Of a stretch of DNA of 64,000 nt, positions 47,055 to 59,879 are shown one piece after another (positions within the stretch are counted from its first letter, which is position 1; the number at the start of each line of letters is the position of its first letter). The DNA lies in assembly GCF_021869535.1 (NCBI RefSeq), contig NW_026262648.1, positions 1,860,001-1,924,000 of the forward strand. Direction: 5' to 3'. The notes under the pieces were generated by a model. The model saw only the letters and a list, made by a program, of their open reading frames with translations. It was not told where the DNA came from and did no database searches. The stretch comes from Mytilus californianus. Its lineage: Eukaryota > Mollusca > Bivalvia > Mytilida > Mytilidae. Both the position numbers and the translations under genes were made by a program.

Positions 47055-49177
47055 TTAACATGGCCAAAAACTACAACCTGACTGTGGAACGAATTCTTTG
47101 GGACTTGCATTCTGACATAGCTTAGGTTCTAACTGATGTTTTTTATATCCGCTTTTTCGCACTTTCTTGTTTAAGAAGAAATTGATAGCCTGCTTTTTGC
47201 GAGCCTGTAACCTGTTAAATTTGACTCGTAAACTTTTTTTTTCCATATATTTCATGTTTTCGTATTTTTTCAGAGCCACTACAGCACGAGACTTTTTACC
47301 TAGAGCACAGACTACAGCTTTCATAGTCTTAGCCAATGCAACATCTCTTTTATTATTGACTCTCAAGACTGCTGCAGATACACGGCCTATGACATTGCGT
47401 GAAAAAAATCTTATTTTTAGGTAGGTATGTAGAATTTTTCTATTGACGGACTCACACTTGTTTGTATTGCTGAAAAATTGCATCTGATTTAAAGCGGTCT
47501 GAGAAAGTTTCAATTCTAACAATGATTCTATTATATTTTGTCTGTCTTGGTTGGTTTCAAAGACCCATTTTGTAATAGATTTGTACCACCAGCTAGTTTT
47601 TTTTAACCACCATTACATAGTGATATGCTCCATCTACATGTATCACTGCAATTACCGCTAAAACAATTTACCACAGACTTAACAATACGAGGCAAACATT
47701 TGGAAATTTTTTTTCAGTCCCCATTATATTTTGCAAATAATGATTTCATCATACCGTGTTACCGTAATTTAAAATCATTGGAAAAAGCTACTTTAATATC
47801 ATTTTTTGGTCCTTTGTAGCTCCAAGGAACATACTGACACTAAATTTCGCTCTTTGTACTTCACGGAACTGACTTTGACTCCTGTGTAAAGTATATGCAA
47901 GTCTATTTACTGACCATAAAGGGTCAAATATTTCTTGCATTGCTTCTTGTAAACCTTGTACACTTTTTGCATCCCCATCAGTAGTACAATAATCCTCAGT
48001 AAATCAAGTTTGGCCATTTTTTTACCCTATTCCATACCCAAGATCCAAGATCCTTCTCACTCAAGGGATCATACCTATTAGTGTTTGCTGTGCATTACTC
48101 AAGATTAGGACATTCAACAGCATACCCTTTACCGCGTAACCATGCACCAACCCAGAATAGTTTGTTTATTAAGTGAAAACCTATGATATCATGATTGTCT
48201 GTTTCATTTTCACAGGCAATACCAATTGCTTGTGATTTATTTTGTAGCATTTCATGTCTACTTTCGATATGAACACTCTGATAGATACCATCCATTTGTA
48301 ATTTTACAGGACTATTTTTATTTAAACCTAAGCTTTGATTTCTCCTTCTGAAATTCTCAACCACTTGTTCCGTTTCATTCTCAGCAAGTTTTACAACCTT
48401 GTCACAAACATTATTTGATATTCTCTGCATTGTTGTTTTTGCCATAGGAGGAATACATGAACTAGTCAAAAGTACTCGCGCGGTATCATTACCAATATTA
48501 GAGTAAATCACGCCAGTCTGAAACCCGTAGTTAATTGTAGCACTCTTGCAGCCAGGACGTCCGGTGTTAATTTCTCTAAACCGTTTATATTTTTCTCAAA
48601 TAAATTTACACTTGGTACATTTCATTTTCCAAATCCAACCGAGACCCCAGTGACTCTCTTGTACCAGTTCAAAATGTGGAACATCACAATTTGGACTTTT
48701 ATTTATATTACAAATTATAAGATTATTAATCATTAAAGTGTTAAGATCTCTATCTACTATTCTGTTTTCAGTACTTTTCTCCTCTAAATATCCATCTAGA
48801 TAATAATCAGACAATTTATGGGGTCTTAGTAGTTTGACCATAGTAGCGCAATTTTCAGTTTGTTGGGCTACATATTATTTCTAAACGTAACTCTCTTTTG
48901 AGTACAACTTGAACTCCTTTTCAGTAAGTCGGGGTAACCAGACAGAATCTGTGGTGGTTTAAGGTGTCAAATTTGTAGTGGAATAAGAAAATTCAAGTTT
49001 AGGTGATGCAGGTGAAACTTGCACAGATGAATTTTTTAAAACCTGTGTAGATGGAGCTGTGGATGTAGTAACACTATTACTGACACCACAATCTTGATTT
49101 GTTGCTAAGAATTCATTTCACAATAGATGTGCTTGGTAACCAACCTTAAATTGGTTTCTTTTCCTTTTCCCTTTCAT
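47055..49177 (-). pseudogene. Mutator-like transposase pseudogene (animal type)
   Basis: Minus-strand pieces follow the order of the animal Mutator-like transposase family. A basic start (M-K-G-K-R-K-R-N, 49177) is soon cut by a stop. Then come L-L-R-P-H-K-L-S and a pair of C-x-x-C (48596-48841), N-D-T-A-R-V-L-L-T-S-S-C-I-P-P (48390-48500), I-G-I-A-C-E-N-E-T-D and G-A-W-L-R-G-K-G-Y (48095-48240), T-T-D-G-D-A (about 47975) with H-R-S-Q-S-Q-F, a Cys-rich S-G-N-C-S-D-T-C stretch (about 47650), and K-C-E-S-V-N-R with F-S-R-N-V-I-G-R-V (47370-47460). The pieces are in different frames with several stops. Terminal repeats were not found. Confidence 0.75.
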
Positions 49178-49789
49178 TTTTCAAAAAATATACACTCTGT
49201 TATGGTTGTACAATGCTAAATTATGACATCATAAGGTCATGATGTCACAAAAGCAATGACGTCACAATGTACACTTCACCAAAAAAAAAGCTCCGTTTTT
49301 CCTATTTGAACACACACAAACACAAAAAGAACTCTAAATTGTTATTACTTGATGGATTTTAAAACTAAAACCAGTTTTAGAAAGGTCTGTGAATGATCTT
49401 AACAGTTATACAAAAATAAAAATGTTTTTTTCTTTCAACAAAAGAAACAAATAACAAACACATTATTTTCTGAGTGAGAAAAATCCTTAAATCAGGTAGA
49501 TTTTATGTAAAAGATTTTCATGATTTATCACCTAACATGATAATTTTTATAAAGTCAGTAAGGTCATAGAGATATATGAAAGGCACTGTTAGCTATGAAA
49601 GGTATAATCAATGTTTTAAATGTGAATTGATAACATATGATTTTTGTGCTTTTTTTTTCCATAAAAAGAGATAAGAAGCAGTATATAAGTAATAAGCATG
49701 CTTACTTTAATATATTAAAAATGAGCTTATTTTATTTCAGATTCTTTACTTCCTCCCCGACCGGGGCTGGAATCCTGTACTTTTCACTT

Positions 49790-49831
<42 letters not shown>

Positions 49832-50670
49832 AGTCTAAATTGAAAACAACGTTCAAACCTATGATTTCGTTGGATAAAACCGCAATTTTTATACGTGTGC
49901 ATGCAAAACAAATTTCTTGTTAGAGGGGTCTAAATACAGCACAAACAACATTTTCCAAAAGACCAAAAGAGTGAAAAAGTATATTTTAACAAAACGCATT
50001 TGACTAACAGGTCGAACAACAAATGTTCTTAAACCCTGCTGACGGTCATTGGCGATTGCCAAATAAACGGATCACCGATGTAATAAATGGATCTATAAAA
50101 CTATTGTCGTAGAGGAATCAGAAGTCTTTGCGTAACTTTGAGCATGACAAGACATATTTTTAGTGCAGGCTTGATAGTGAAACAAATATTCTCAAAGAAA
50201 GTCAACGGACCTTATTGTTTTTTGAATTGTGACACTGACACATTTTGAATTACTTTAATTATTATTGTTTTTGTTACGACGTTCTAATAAATATTTCCCT
50301 TTTAAGAAATATATGTTTTGAAAAATGCGTTTTTTGTTGCCTATATGGTAGAGGATTGGTTTTTCTATTTTTTCTTTGTATATTATTCTGGGTCCTGTAG
50401 TATGTTGGTTTTTTTTTATACCTTCTTTAGATACCGGTGATGTTGAAATCGTCGTTTAATACACCTGGGTTTTTGTCGGATTAAAAAAGACCAAGATCTT
50501 CGCCTTAAAAGAACCACAATTTCGGTCTGATGATATGGTTTCGATTAACCAATATTTCACTGTACATTGATATTCCAATGAAGCTATAAAATGTAGGTGT
50601 ATAATTTTACAGTACATTGTAACAAAATACCGTCGTTAAATATTTGCAATAAAGAGCTTTTACTTGTCAT
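49178..50670. other. No gene recognised
   Basis: AT-rich flank. It contains TGACGTCA-type motifs near 49230-49270 that might belong to the transposon's end, and an AT microsatellite. Confidence 0.45.
49792..49829. repeat. (AT)19 microsatellite
   Basis: Uninterrupted alternating AT. Confidence 0.97.
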
Positions 50671-50836
50671 TTAATGTCCATTAATGGATAAAATATAGGA
50701 TGAAACAGTATTTATTTTTAGGCGGAGGGTTATTGGTGTGTAAACTGGGCCGATTAACTCTAATTTACAAACTGTTTGTGAGTCAGTTGCCCAGTTTAAA
50801 CATTGAGTGTCGTCAACCCAAAATGAAGGACGAACA
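50671..50836 (-). CDS. Exon-like open stretch, unknown
   Basis: A possible acceptor (GCAATTAG) opens a frame that reads V-R-P-S-F-W-V-D-D-T-Q-C-L-N-W and ends S-I-N-G-H before TAA. Codon pattern is protein-like. It lies downstream of the cyclase-like gene on the same strand, but that gene already ends at 51642. No partner exon or domain is recognised. Confidence 0.25.
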
Positions 50837-51109
50837 CTAATTGCCAAAATTATAAACAACTTACATCATTAAAACGTTGAAAGCTGTTATATGATCTTCA
50901 ACAAGTGAACAGGTACCGGTAATAATATCACACCTATCCACCTGGGGGTACACATGAATCATCATTTAACATTACTCGTAACAGAAAAAAATTACATACA
51001 CATAAGTAGCATTATAATTAAAGGTTTTGGAGTAATATTGATTTACTTCATGTTAATTTTAGTCACGGTTTAACAAGTTCCTTTTTTTTTTGGATTTATC
51101 AGCCCTTCT

Positions 51110-51235
51110 GCGTTTGTATTAGGATTTGGATTTACCAATAGTTTAGCCTCGAGCACCACTGAAGAGAAACTGATTGTCAAAAGCATATCTAGTGTAGTAT
51201 AAGTGGTACCGTAAATGTTATTACCATTAATTTCA
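51110..51235 (+). repeat. Dispersed repeat (CCTCCGGCATCAC family), diverged
   Basis: GTTTAGCCTCGAGCACCACTG, AGAAACTGATTGTCAAAAGC and TAAGTGGTACCGTAAAT align in order with 9160-9245. Confidence 0.55.
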
Positions 51236-51618
51236 TGTAGAATAATAGGATATAAAAACACGTTTTCTTTTATAAGTGAAGACTGTGTCCATGCTAGTTG
51301 TATAAAGTACTATGAAAGACAACATTTGTCTTTTATATATTTATTTCGTTTAATGTTATTTACTTAAAAAGCAAATGGTTGTTTGACAGTTCGTTTAACG
51401 CTGAACATTCGATATGGTCATTATGTATTGTTAAATGCAAAACGGTGACCTCTATATGTGCAGATTTATTTTTTCGATCTGTTTGCATATTTGTCTTATT
51501 GGATTTATTTACCGCCTCCTACTTATACAGTGTGTTAAATAAGTGATATACAAATCGGGAAAAAGGTGTACCAAAAAGAATAACAAAAGCACTTAAGAAA
51601 AAATTAACATAAAAATAA

Positions 51619-51624
51619 TTTATT
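51619..51624 (-). terminator. Poly(A) signal of the cyclase-like gene
   Basis: AATAAA on the minus strand begins about 18 bases after the stop codon at 51642, so the 3' untranslated region would be very short if this signal is used. Confidence 0.5.
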
Positions 51625-51641
51625 TTCTATCTAAATTAGCT

Positions 51642-51752
51642 TCATTTCTGAAAATACATGTCTCTATATGTTTTATTGGTAACCATTACAGATTCTCCCT
51701 TATGTAACTGATATCTGTTTTGATCTATACACTTTGCAAATTCACCAGAAAC
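51642..51752 (-). CDS. Cyclase-like gene, last coding exon
   Basis: This exon encodes 36 residues and a TGA stop. It matches the end of the cyclase fold: a K-G-E-S-V-M-V-T-N-K stretch replaces the family's R-G-x-x-x-V-K-G-K-G, then T-Y-R-D-M-Y-F. One Lys of the phosphate-binding loop may be kept. There is no C-terminal extension after the fold. Confidence 0.83.
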   Translation of the reverse strand, partial: VSGEFAKCIDQNRYQLHKGESVMVTNKTYRDMYFQK

Positions 51753-54700
51753 CTGTAATAGATAAAAGGATATTTCTAAACATATGTATCCAAGTTGAAA
51801 AGTACAAAGTCAGTACATATACCAGCAAACATATATTCGATAAAATTTTTTTACCCCCATAAACTATGTAAATAAAATGAATAGTTGGTAGTGGTGCCCT
51901 TCTGTTTTAATTTGGATTTGTTGTAGGCGGTTATCTTTGAAGTGTTTCTTGAGCGTCTACACAATATCATTTTTATTGTGTGGGTCAAATCTATAATTTT
52001 ATAAAGATGTTTATTTTAAGGGCCGTAACATTTCATATTAGTTGACAAACATTTCGATCTTTATTCTTATATGGTTTTTCAACAGACTCCGGACTGTATC
52101 TTTCGTGGTAAAGTTCTGATTTCAATTCATACAAAAAGTAACTTTGGTTTATCGTTTCTGTAATACCATAAGATACAAAGACCTATAATGTCATTTTATA
52201 TCTAATGTTTTACCTTAATATGCACATTCTGCTTTGAACACGAAATTGCTTTACATATATCAACAGAAGCTCCCCAAATACCAACAAAATCGCTGCATAT
52301 ACCAACCATGACTGGACCAATGTGCAAACCTGTATGCAGTTAAAGATTAAATAAGAATAATACATGCCTGTGAAGATCCCGAATAACATATAATGTATAT
52401 GTCTTGTCGGTCAACGAATTATTTAAGTCAATTAGTATGTTAACATGCAGTTTGTTGATTGCTCCCGTATTTGTTCTTCTAAAGACATGTGCAGTGGGTT
52501 TGGACGAATACCAAATACTGCAACTGAAATCGGATCTGAATTCGACCGCACTTGTTTTCTACACTGTTTTGAAAGAATTTTATCTGTGTAAAGTAGTATT
52601 TTGCAACTTCAGACTTTATTTATCGATAAAATATTAGAATGGTCGTTGCCTTGATTTTAAGTTTACATGAAATATATTCATTTAATCAAAGATAAAAAAA
52701 AAAAAAAAGACTAAATAATATATATATATACAAAAGGTAGTTTGCAACTTCCTCATGTAAGTTTTAAACTGGAGATTTTGGATAAAATTGAGAATGGAAA
52801 TGGGGAATATGTCAAAGAGACAACAACCCGACCAAAGAGCAGAAAACAGTTGAAGGCCACCAATGGGTCTTCAACACAGCGAAAAAATCAGACAGTGATT
52901 CGGTATTGGCATTATTAAAATGATACATTTGTTGTTATATTTTCCGTTCATCATATTATGAAAGTGTGGCGCAGCTAAGGTTGCGCCGCTATCAGTGAAA
53001 GTTGACTTTGGACGGTTATTTTTTTGTTCTGTTTATGCTCTTTTTTCTGGTTTTTCATGTCCGATGAAGGTTATTCAACAAACACGAAATCTTACATTAA
53101 CAATACATTACTAAGTACAATGTATGTGAGATTAAATAAATAATTGTTTTCGTTGTTACTTTTTTTTTATCATTTTTAAAATTAAAGACGCGGACAGTTG
53201 TTTTTCTGTTATCGAAAAATTATCTTGTCGTTGCGGTTCATTGCAAGTGTCATTTGACCTTTTGTATTGATAAAATTACCTATTCTAAATGCCGGATTGT
53301 CAGTACAATCTGTTTGACATTTTCTTATTTCTTCCTGCATTGACATGGCAAATAAAATTAATGATTCATGTCTGGTTACCATCTGCAAGATTCAAAGTAA
53401 AGATTCTTTAGCATAAGAAGTGATAATATGATATGTTAATTTACATTTATATTTTTAAAAGATATCTCTTTTTATTCATTAAATAGTTGTCTTTAAGATG
53501 CACATTTAAAGTACAGTCGTTCCAAAGTGTCACAAATTTTGATCAATTTGAACTGATGAAAGTATTCATATACTTTTAAGTTTCCAAACGCGAGTACGAA
53601 ATTTCTTGATGACGATTACTTCTCGAAGTGAATTCTAATGCTTTAAGTTGCTAATACGTTCCCCTGAAGTGACTGAGAAAACAAAACTGTTATCGGAATG
53701 ACAATATTCATACTGATTAATATTTTAATTTTAGTTGAAGGAATAAATTACGAACTAGAAATTAGGTTTTTTTTTCCATTAAAATGTTTTTGGGGTGTGT
53801 TTACTTACCCAGTCCATTTTGTTCCAGTTAAAATTTATCATTTGTAGGCAGCGGCAGAAACTTTGAAAATTGCAAGGGTAGATGAAATCGTGTTTATCAC
53901 ACAGGTACCAAAAGTGGAAAAGGAGCAGAGTGACGATGGTCAATTAAGACTTAAGAACAACAAGAACTCAGCTGAAAAGATGGGTGATTCAATTGTGCGA
54001 CTCGTGTACGTAGCTAGTTGATGAATTAAATCAATCAGACGAAAGTCTATTTATATATTTTTATTTCCTAATGTATAGGATATTTCTTGAACAGGTTTTT
54101 AGTACCTGCATTTCTGAAGGCATGCCACATACAACAATGTAAGCTGACGAACTCCCATTTATCTTTGTTAAACCTTCAAACTTTTTCTTTTGTAACAACT
54201 GCAATAATAAACATTGTATATACATTACATTTAACTGCATTGGAAAAATTAATCTTTATTTCCTTGATGTTTTTACCGTATAAGTACGTATAATATTAAA
54301 ACGATCTGTAAAATGCAGTTTTTTCAAGACTCAAAAGTTTATTATCTTGTTATCAATTGTACAGTAATTTATTATTTATTGTACCTTTTATTTCTAGTAG
54401 CATGGAACAGAAGCGCATTTTAAAAAAAAAAGTTTTATTGCGTTCCTATCTTATATGATGATTTTTGGTTTATACAAATAAAGTTGTTTCCGTAGCAGTG
54501 GATTAAAATTTAAATAAGTATATATATAAACAATAAATGAATTTAGGTTTTCTGTAATCAAATACTTACAGAATCGAAAGATCTTAACATGGTATCTAGT
54601 GAGCGAATATTGTTCATACTGCAGTCAGAATTCTGTAATGTATAGCTGACTATCAGAATTCCAATGTTAGCATATTTCTCATAAGATGAAACCTGCAATG

Positions 54701-57700
54701 ACGTGTGTTGATGGACATTTATTTTTTGTGTGCCTTTTTTCAATAGTTTATCTTCATCGAACAGAGAATTTTCAATGCCATTTAGTTTCTTTAACAATTA
54801 TGTATATTCTAAAGGTGTTCAGACTTCCATGTCTGTGTCAGGTGACCAAAACTTTCAAGTCAAACGGATGAAAACAAACACATCTAGGAACATCGTAGCA
54901 TGAACCAAAAAGGACTTTGTTAGATGCCTATATACGCCCTTTTGTCATGATAACCTGCGAGGGATAAATCTATGCTTTATTTTCAAATACCGCATCTGAT
55001 TTTATATTTTGAGCCGATATAAATCATGGTTGATGAATGATGAACATCAATTTTAAACAGCGAAATAAAATATTCTATGTTTATATTCCTCGTGTTGAGA
55101 GAATGAAAAGGTCACTGCTGTTGAGAAATTGCAAAGCTCACTGAAGTTGCTGAGAGAATGCAAAGCTCTGTGCTGTTAAGAGGTTTCAAAGCTAACTGCA
55201 CATAACAGAATCTTTCAATAAGATTTTGAAGGGGCCATATGTGATACTGTAAAAATAATGTTTAAGTCTTCCTATCTGCCTTTCCCTATCGACTCAATTT
55301 ACATCAACCTACTTAAATTGTTTAGTTTGTTCTTTTCCTGAATATGCATTATGTATTTGTCTCTTTATATCAACGTATTATTAATATTCACTTTATTAGG
55401 AATTATAATCAAAGAAGAAACTTAGTTTGCTTCATACCAAGTGTCTGCGGATGATGACTGGTGGCTCAATTTTTCTTACTACAGACTTCATTTTGCTTTC
55501 AATATGAACGACCTTTCTGTTTTGTGTCTGTATAAGTGAAGTATCAGTTTTAATCTGCTGTAGTATAATATCAAGCTGAAAAATTAGTCAACTCTTGAAG
55601 TTACAATACTCAGAATTGTTTTTACTCAAATGCAATTCACAAACATTTGTTTTTAAAGCAATCCATAAAAAAGTTCAATGTGTAATCGGTAATAGTCAAA
55701 CAGGACTAGCCTGATGCTTTAACTTGTATTATAAGAATCAAATCAATTTGTCTGTAAAAAAATTCAGAGAGAAAGGGATATAAATAAATTCAAAAGATGA
55801 GTGGTTTAATAATTCGTTTGACATCAGTTATTGACATGAGAGGTATATGAGTGTAGATTTACTCACCATCTTTTGAAAATAAATCAAACATGCTGCTATT
55901 CCTGTGATGTTGATTAGTGATTTAATCTCAGCGTGTTGTCTAAAATGTAAATGTTGTAACATTGGAAATACTTTTGAAAACAAATCAAATAAATGTCAGC
56001 GAAATAAGATCGATACTTTGAATAATCATAACTCAAACTGCAGGCATTCAAAATGAAAATTGTATCCAAAGTTTTACAAATGAACGTTTGTTTGTTACTT
56101 TTTTTTAAGTTTTCTTGTGTTATTCGCAAAAACGTAGAACATTTCATGTTAAATGGTGTATCATGTTCAAACCGTGCTTTCGGTTTTGTTCTCTTATGGT
56201 TGTGGCCTGCTGTCTATTTATCGCATGAAAAAATATTCATCGTATCACACTGCACAGATTAAAGATCAACCATAAATCTGTTTAATGAATTACGTCTTTG
56301 ACAATTCAAAATTTTACTCTAACAATCATTCTAAGTCTTATTAAAAGAAGCGTGTTCTATTGTCTAAATGCTTTTAGATGAAATTTGTTTTGATGAATTT
56401 TGTGCGTACGAAGCGCTTTTCAGGATGTAACTTAATCAGGAACGCTCAAATATAACATTTGAAAGACAGGGATGTCTAAATATGTAGAAACGTTATTAGC
56501 TGAAAAAAAGAAAAAAAATGGTCGAGAAGAACTCGTTTTCAAAATAACTGCAAAATTAATTGGATAGTCTTGCATTTGTTGTTATGCCATACTTTTGGTA
56601 ATTTCTGCAGAAATAAATCACAACCTGCCTAGACTGACAGATAGACATTTGATAATGAATATAACATTTCAATTTTAAATGGGATTTTAGTAGAAACATA
56701 AACGTTACCAATAGTACTGCACCAGATGTGCATTTCGACAATTAATGTCTCTTCAGTGATGTTTAAGACCAAGATATTCGAAAATCCAGAATCTAATACA
56801 AACGTTGAGTAGACTAGTTTTGTTGTTTAAAATATGAATGACGTTTATCAAACATCAACATTCATTCATAATTGTTGCATACCCATTTTCATATCCATGG
56901 TAATTATATGAGGTCATTGTAATGAGCCAGATAATTATTACATATCCTATTATACATAAATAATTGACGACGTAGTTGAACATCATGTGAGAAATGATTA
57001 ACAGTGTTAAAACCATATTGTTTGACTGTAAATGCATCAGGTACTCTTCAGCATTGTTTGTGTTTGACATATTTTTATCTAAGTTCACGTTAAGGTTATC
57101 CACCTGAAATGATAAACATTACAAATTATGGGGCAAACAAAATTCTCGGGGTATAATAGATGTTATGACTATATCAATTGTATATATGTTTTTGTAAATA
57201 AAGTAAATAACATTTATCATACCTCTCTCTCTCTTTGTGGGCGCTGTGTGTGAAATATAGAATCTTGAATTCAAAGTAAACAATTTTATATATTTTGCCA
57301 TTTAGTGTAGTCCCAGTTTATGCAGTGTTTAAAACGCTTTGTTGACCATAAGTGTACAAGTGAATATGATCGAGCTGTAGATGTAATTGATAATAAGATA
57401 TCCACTTGCTATTTCTTTCAGTCTGTGATGTTTAGTTGTTAAATTGACATTGACATAGCAACCCTTCTGGGCGTTTATATTTGACTGCCGCTCCTTATGC
57501 TTCAAGTATTCGTGATGAATGTAACTGAGTAACTTAGCACTGGAAGCTATAAAAACAGTACGCTTTATTTGTTATACGAGAAGGGTTCTAGGAGTGTACT
57601 TTGGAAACAGTAAAGAACTGGTCTATGATTTAAATTGAACTTGCTATTTGGAAATTTACCCGGCATTACAACGATTGGCAGAGCTGCATTTTTTTCTTTT

Positions 57701-59848
57701 TATTCCTCTTTTTATTGTTCTACCTTGCTTGATAACACACTTACTCATAAATCGATCTTTAGTCATATGTAATATTTCCAAGCATATTAAAAAAATGAAA
57801 ACAACACGTCATTAATATCATGCGTCCGAAGCGCTGTTCTGGATTTACCTTCATCATAACGTTCACAGTCGAATATCTGAAAGCCAAAGATGTATAAGAA
57901 CCGAAACAGTTAAAGAGCTATATATCCAAAAAAGGACATAAACAAATAGCCAAATCCATCTAAGGTCAACTTTGTCGGAGGGAGTTAAGAATGTTTTTTT
58001 AATGATCGCAGTTTGCTGAGTGTAAGATTTTTTCCAATTCAAATGAATGCATGTTTAGAACTATGACAACAAAACAGAAATATTCAATTTTAAAATTTTA
58101 CTATAGAATTCAGCATTTATCGTTTTGTTACAAAAATCAATTTTGGCATTATATGATGAAAGTATGTACATTTTACACATAATCAGCTAGATTTCCTATG
58201 AGCTAAAAAGTCCAAATAAAATGATCAAAATTCCTTTAGCGCTCTTTCTTATACTATTTATGGTTGTTTTATGAAAATTGCGTTTAACCCTTTGACCGCG
58301 ACGTTTTTAGAATGAACGTCGTGTCCTACGCATTCTTAATATATGACGATGTTTCAGATAACCTCTTCAAACTGCATTTTCTGACGTCATATCTGTCATT
58401 ATGACGTTATAATCGTTATTTGTTTGAATTTCATAAATCTTAAAACATATGTTGTAATTAGTTTTCAAGGAGTAAAAGTTTGTTATTAATTTTAATTTTT
58501 GGCCGTTTTCTAATAAGGGACATATATGTCCCTAGTGCGGTAAACGGGTTTATGTAGTGATCTGAGCACTTTGTATTCTCTAGAAAGATAAATTTCCTGG
58601 TAAGCTTGAGTTGTACTTATGTTATGCATGAAACGCATGCATACCGAACAAATTTAGTCGATAATATTGATTTTGTTCCTTTTTTTATCTAACTTACCGT
58701 ATATACTACATTACATAGCAAAAGTAAACCAGCTGATAAAACAGAATAAAACAGACAAAATATTCTGTTTGATACTGACATTGTCATCACTTTAAACATT
58801 TGGAACGCTGTCTGAAATTTCAAAGAAAACCCTTTATTGTATTTATAGAAATGTGAAGTTGTTTTTAGGGACAAATACAACACAATGAAATCGTTTGGCA
58901 ATCAAGTATTTTTTGTATATCTAGATATTTCAAAGAAAGAATGAAAGTGTATATCTATTTTGAAATCAGAGTGGTAATTATGTCATCAAGGAAAATATAT
59001 CTTGTGTGATTCTTATCTTGAACGGCAATTATGTCATCAAAAACATATCACTTTGTGATTTACGATCCAGATATTAATACAAATAAGATCCAGTCATATA
59101 TTATAGTATTTAAGACATTTTCATACATAAGAAATTATCTTTCGTCTATATTTAGTACATCTCGTTACATAATTTTCTTTTGTAACATTTGTAGAGAATA
59201 TGCTTGCAATATTACTTTACCTGCCGTTTTGCCTTCCAAATAACGCAGATTGGAATAAGTAGTAGGATTGTTATTGTTATTGAAAATACAATAGCTTCAG
59301 ATAATAATCTGTAAAAATATAACAAAATAAATATCACAGCAAGTCTGGAAATTAATAAATTATCGAAAGTTTTTCTAACGAAAGGATGTTTATCTATTTT
59401 TCTTGACAACGCCAATGACGTGGGCTAATGATGTCATTATGTTCTCACACTTCTCGACTGACAAAAACCATTTTCATTCGAGTAGCATGGTATGAAAAAC
59501 AAGCATTCTGAGAGTATTGCATGGCAATACATAGTCCCCTACCGGTTAAGAATTCATTGTACATGAACAAAATGCTAGCTTGATATATAACTTGTCATGG
59601 TGTAAACTATATAGCAAATATCAAGTCAATATCTTCAAGCATGACGAAAAAAAGTGTGGAAAACTGATTATTTGAGTGAACTTTTTAAGTCCAGGGACAA
59701 TAACTCTGCACAAAATCACCAGACCGGAACATAATTCGAACTTGATCTGTAACTTGTAATGATAAAACTATATACCAAAATTTCAAATCAATATCTTTAA
59801 GCACATAGAAAAAAAGTGTGGAAAACTGATTTGCATGACTGACGTATG

Positions 59849-59879
<31 letters not shown>

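Noticed and set aside
53815..53940. Extra minus-strand cyclase exon ending at a GTAAGT near 53814
   Set aside because: All frames to a usable acceptor contain stops, and exons I and J already join in phase without it.
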